A DNA stretch of 64,000 nt. Source: Apostichopus japonicus (taxonomy: Eukaryota; Echinodermata; Holothuroidea; Aspidochirotida; Stichopodidae). Both the position numbers and the translations under genes were made by a program. The notes under the pieces are model-generated. The model was not told the origin of the DNA, did no database searches, and saw nothing but the letters and a program-made list of their open reading frames with translations. Numbering within the stretch: the first letter of the stretch is position 1; every line of letters starts with the position of its first letter. Location of the stretch: contig NC_092569.1 of the NCBI RefSeq assembly GCF_037975245.1, positions 10,277,001-10,341,000 on the forward strand. Reading direction: 5' to 3'. Positions 60,801-64,000 of this stretch are shown here, one piece after another.

Positions 60801-63159
60801 TTCGTTAAAGCTATTTGACTCATTTTTTGCAGTATTAGAATTACGGTACAGTGCATCACATTTGCATCAAATGAAACTTGAATAGATTGAAGAAGGAAGC
60901 TAATTGGGTTATGAAAGGCTTTGAGTTAACATGGCTATATAAACTGCAACATACTCAATGTTTTGATATAACTTAAGTTGCTACAGTAATGTACATGTAC
61001 AACAACAACAAGATGCAACAAGGAATTACTGCACGGAAAATATCCCAAATTGACCAAACTTGTAGAAACGCAGGCTACAATGTCTTGTTTTACAACATGC
61101 ATAAATTTACATGTAATAATTACTGAAAGTTTGTAATTCTGAACGTTCGGTCAATGGCCGACCAGACACTGGACTTACAAAACACAGAAAATGTCAAGGA
61201 AAGTCAAGACAGTTTGGCAACAAACATCACCCAGGGTGATAAGATTTCCGGTCAGGATGGGTAATCTTTACAAAGAACTGATTATACTACTGTACTGTAG
61301 TTCAGGTTCATATAAATATAAAAGTCTTACCATCTTCTTGGTCCAAGTCTCAATATCATATCACGTATAAAGCAACTCTACCTTATTCATACAGCAATAA
61401 CATGCAAATATCACATTCATTCGACTATTTTCTAGTGTTTATAATAAGTTCAATCCATCGATCCAACTGCCATCCCAGTGACAATCAAACAGTTTTAGAA
61501 ATGGTCCAAATGATCTGCTAAATGTATAGTGTGCAAAAATATCCATATAGATAAACACTTCACACTGTACACAACACACTGTACACTACACACTGTACAC
61601 TTTTACTTCAAGTTTATACGATATGCCAACCTTGTTTGATACCTTCCAACAATGTTGAATACAGTCTCTACTGTACATGCAGTGTAGTACAGTATCTATA
61701 CAATGTTTATGGCAGTTATTTATGGTAGGAAGCTCTTGCATTACGGCCTCAGTGGGACAGAGCCTAAATACATTCAAACCCTGCTTCCTCTTTAAATATT
61801 AACCACTAAAAGCTGTGTCAACACTATCATCTTTCACTGCCAAGCATAAACGCCTTTTTTTTTCCCTCTCTCTTTCTCTCTCTTTCACACTCACTATTGT
61901 TCTCTCTAATTAGTTATCTTTCTACCTGGCTATTAAGTCACATAAAGTATATTGTAATATCAAGTGGTTTCTATGTCACTTGTAAGTACTCAGATACATA
62001 TATCATTTGCAACACGGTCTCATTCTATCTAAGTTGTTGTTCTTAAATGCGTTTCCATTTCTATGCTCGAGGAGCGACACATTGGGTATCACAGTATCGT
62101 ACTAGGTGCCTTCCAGTGCTAATTGTCTGTATACCCTCCGAAAGCATAATATTACTGTATGTAAATAATATGTCCTGAACAAAGGGAATCCTGTTCGACA
62201 TGTGCAATATTTTAGTACTGGTACACCAATCATGCATTTCATAATTTCCCACATTTTTAATTCCAAAGGTTCAGAGAAAGACAAACAATATCACATATTT
62301 CGAGGTTGAGCAATTAATTTAACACAAAAAGCAGATTTTGAAATATACAGTTTCTGAACAAAAGAATTGAAGCAGGGAATTTGTTTCCTGATGGAACCTA
62401 TTTAGAACTAATATATAAATATATACTGTATATTTGCAATAAGTAAAAAATGAATAAATTAAAACATGCAAGGCAGACCATTAACAGTCAAGATAAATGA
62501 GGGCAACATTCACCAGTATGTAGGTCTACAATCACTCCATCACTGCACTAGTGCTGTAAATGCTAGACAATTTGTACAGTGGTTTACTGCAAAATAGGGT
62601 CAGGTCACCAAGTTCTGGATTATTTTGAAGTTTTGAGTAATTTTCAATGTAAGGTTGTCATCTGTCAAATATGATCATGAAAGCTTTCACCAAGGGAATA
62701 CTCATTTTAGCGAGTAACTAGTATTAATTTCCGGTGATCCTGAATATGTCCTCACCTGGCAACATTTTTCTTTTTTTTAGTAATGACCATATATATGTAT
62801 GCAAAATGTGACAGATATGACATGTGCCAATTTTCGGACCTATTCTTCTTCAATATTTCAAGTAGAAACTCGATCATGCAGGCAGCCTAGATTGCATTCG
62901 TTTTGTGGGAACTAAAGTGTCAAATAGACCAGCTAAAAATTAACGACAAAAACTCGAAAGGGTTGCTCTAATTTTAGCTTAGATACATTACTAAGTACTG
63001 GCAGTCATTGACACCACATGTTGAATATAAACATTGTAATACTAAACCAGTATCCTGTATTATGTATACAATGTCAACATAAATTTGACCTCCAATATAT
63101 TAAGAGGTAGAATACTTTACAGATGTACAACCATGAGAAACAATATTGCACTTTAGTAG
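57865..63159. other. Upstream intron/flank of the HS3ST-like gene, no gene seen
   Basis: The acceptor at 57865 implies an upstream 5'UTR exon at higher coordinates, possibly outside the window, so this stretch is probably 5'UTR intron. Contents: a 13-bp-arm hairpin at 58305-58333, CT-rich sequence at 61858-61890, and a few cacactgtacac repeats at 61561-61600. No coding exon is supported. Confidence 0.4.
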
Positions 63160-64000
63160 CATACAGTAGTATATATAGTAGTATGTACAGTAGCATACAG
63201 TACTATACAGCAGTCTACAGTACGGTAGTATACAGCAGTATACGGTAGTACATAGTACTATACAGCAGTCTACAGTACGGTAGTATACAGCAGTATACGG
63301 TAGTACATAGTACTATACAGCAGTCTACAGTACGGTAGTATACAGCAGTATACGGTAGTACATAGTACTATACAGCAGTCTACAGTACGGTAGTATACAG
63401 CAGTATACGGTAGTACATAGTACTATACAGCAGTCTACAGTACGGTAGTATACAGCAGTATACGGTAGTACATAGTACTATACAGCAGTCTACAGTACGG
63501 TAGTATACAGCAGTATACGGTAGTACATAGTACTATACAGCAGTCTACAGTACGGTAGTATACAGCAGTATACGGTAGTACATAGTACTATACAGCAGTC
63601 TACAGTACGATAGTATACAGCAGTATACGGTAGTACATAGTACTATACAGCAGTCTACAGTACGGTAGTATACAGCAGTATACGGTAGTACATAGTACTA
63701 TACAGCAGTCTACAGTACGGTAGTATACAGCAGTATACGGTAGTACATAGTACTATACAGCAGTCTACAGTACGATAGTATACAGCAGTATACGGTAGTA
63801 CATAGTACTATACAGCAGTCTACAGTACGGTAGTATACAGCAGTATACGGTAGTACATAGTACTATACAGCAGTCTACAGTACGGTAGTATACAGCAGTA
63901 TACGGTAGTACATAGTACTATACAGCAGTCTACAGTACGGTAGTATACAGCAGTATACGGTAGTACATAGTACTATACAGCAGTCTACAGTACGGTAGTA
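63160..64000. repeat. 55-bp satellite running off the window end
   Basis: About 14-15 near-identical 55-bp units (tacagcagtatacggtagta, then catagtactatacagcagtc and tacagtacggtagta), clearly regular from about 63230. The variant tacgatagta replaces tacggtagta at about 63606 and 63771. The less regular start (63160-63230) shows shorter acagta/gtagta words from which the unit may have grown. Stop codons occur throughout, so it is non-coding. Confidence 0.95.

Noticed and set aside
63160-64000. CRISPR-like array
   Set aside because: Units are contiguous with no unique spacers, and the genome is eukaryotic; the same applies to the other arrays.

Overview
This is animal nuclear DNA, not bacterial or viral. 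Genes are split by GT-AG introns, the bases between them are AT-rich, and microsatellites, minisatellites, SINEs, a LINE, a Penelope-like element and DNA-transposon remnants are abundant. The gene set (MS4A/CD20-like tetraspan proteins, the nucleolar WD-repeat protein NOL10, a heparan sulfate 3-O-sulfotransferase) is metazoan. The repeat style suggests a marine invertebrate deuterostome, perhaps an echinoderm such as a sea cucumber, but the sequence alone does not prove a taxon.

Layout: 1-1000 is repeat-rich. 1071-2137 (minus) holds recognisable exons of an MS4A-like paralogue. It is divergent from a complete five-exon MS4A-like gene at 4265-12813 (plus), whose intron 2 carries a tRNA-derived SINE, a hAT-like MITE with an 8-bp target duplication, and an almost intact antisense LINE (ORF1 broken by one TGA, ORF2 open). 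12.8-18.4 kb is intergenic with long (AT)n tracts, SINE remnants and an inverted-repeat element.

18597-44586 (plus) is NOL10, reconstructed in 18 coding exons (672 codons plus stop) with phases that agree throughout. Its introns hold a SINE expanded into a palindromic minisatellite, a 5'-truncated Penelope-like element with a 13-bp target duplication, a second MITE, and a 6.1-kb minisatellite of 84-bp units.

45-56.7 kb has no gene that I can support, apart from NOL10 3' sequence and a 36-bp minisatellite. 56709-57860 (minus) is a single coding exon for an HS3ST1/5-like heparan sulfate 3-O-sulfotransferase with a 5'UTR splice acceptor just upstream. 58-63 kb shows no gene. A 55-bp satellite runs from 63.16 kb off the end of the window.

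The most unusual signal is in NOL10. Three separate tandem arrays are seeded on functional exon edges of the same gene: the 3' splice site of exon 6 (74-bp units), the 5' splice site of exon 14 (84-bp units, about 72 copies), and the stop codon in exon 18 (35-bp units). The exon-14 array copies the donor site into every unit, yet most copies carry AT in place of the donor GT. It also stays in frame with NOL10, so retention of this intron would add a basic 28-residue repeat.
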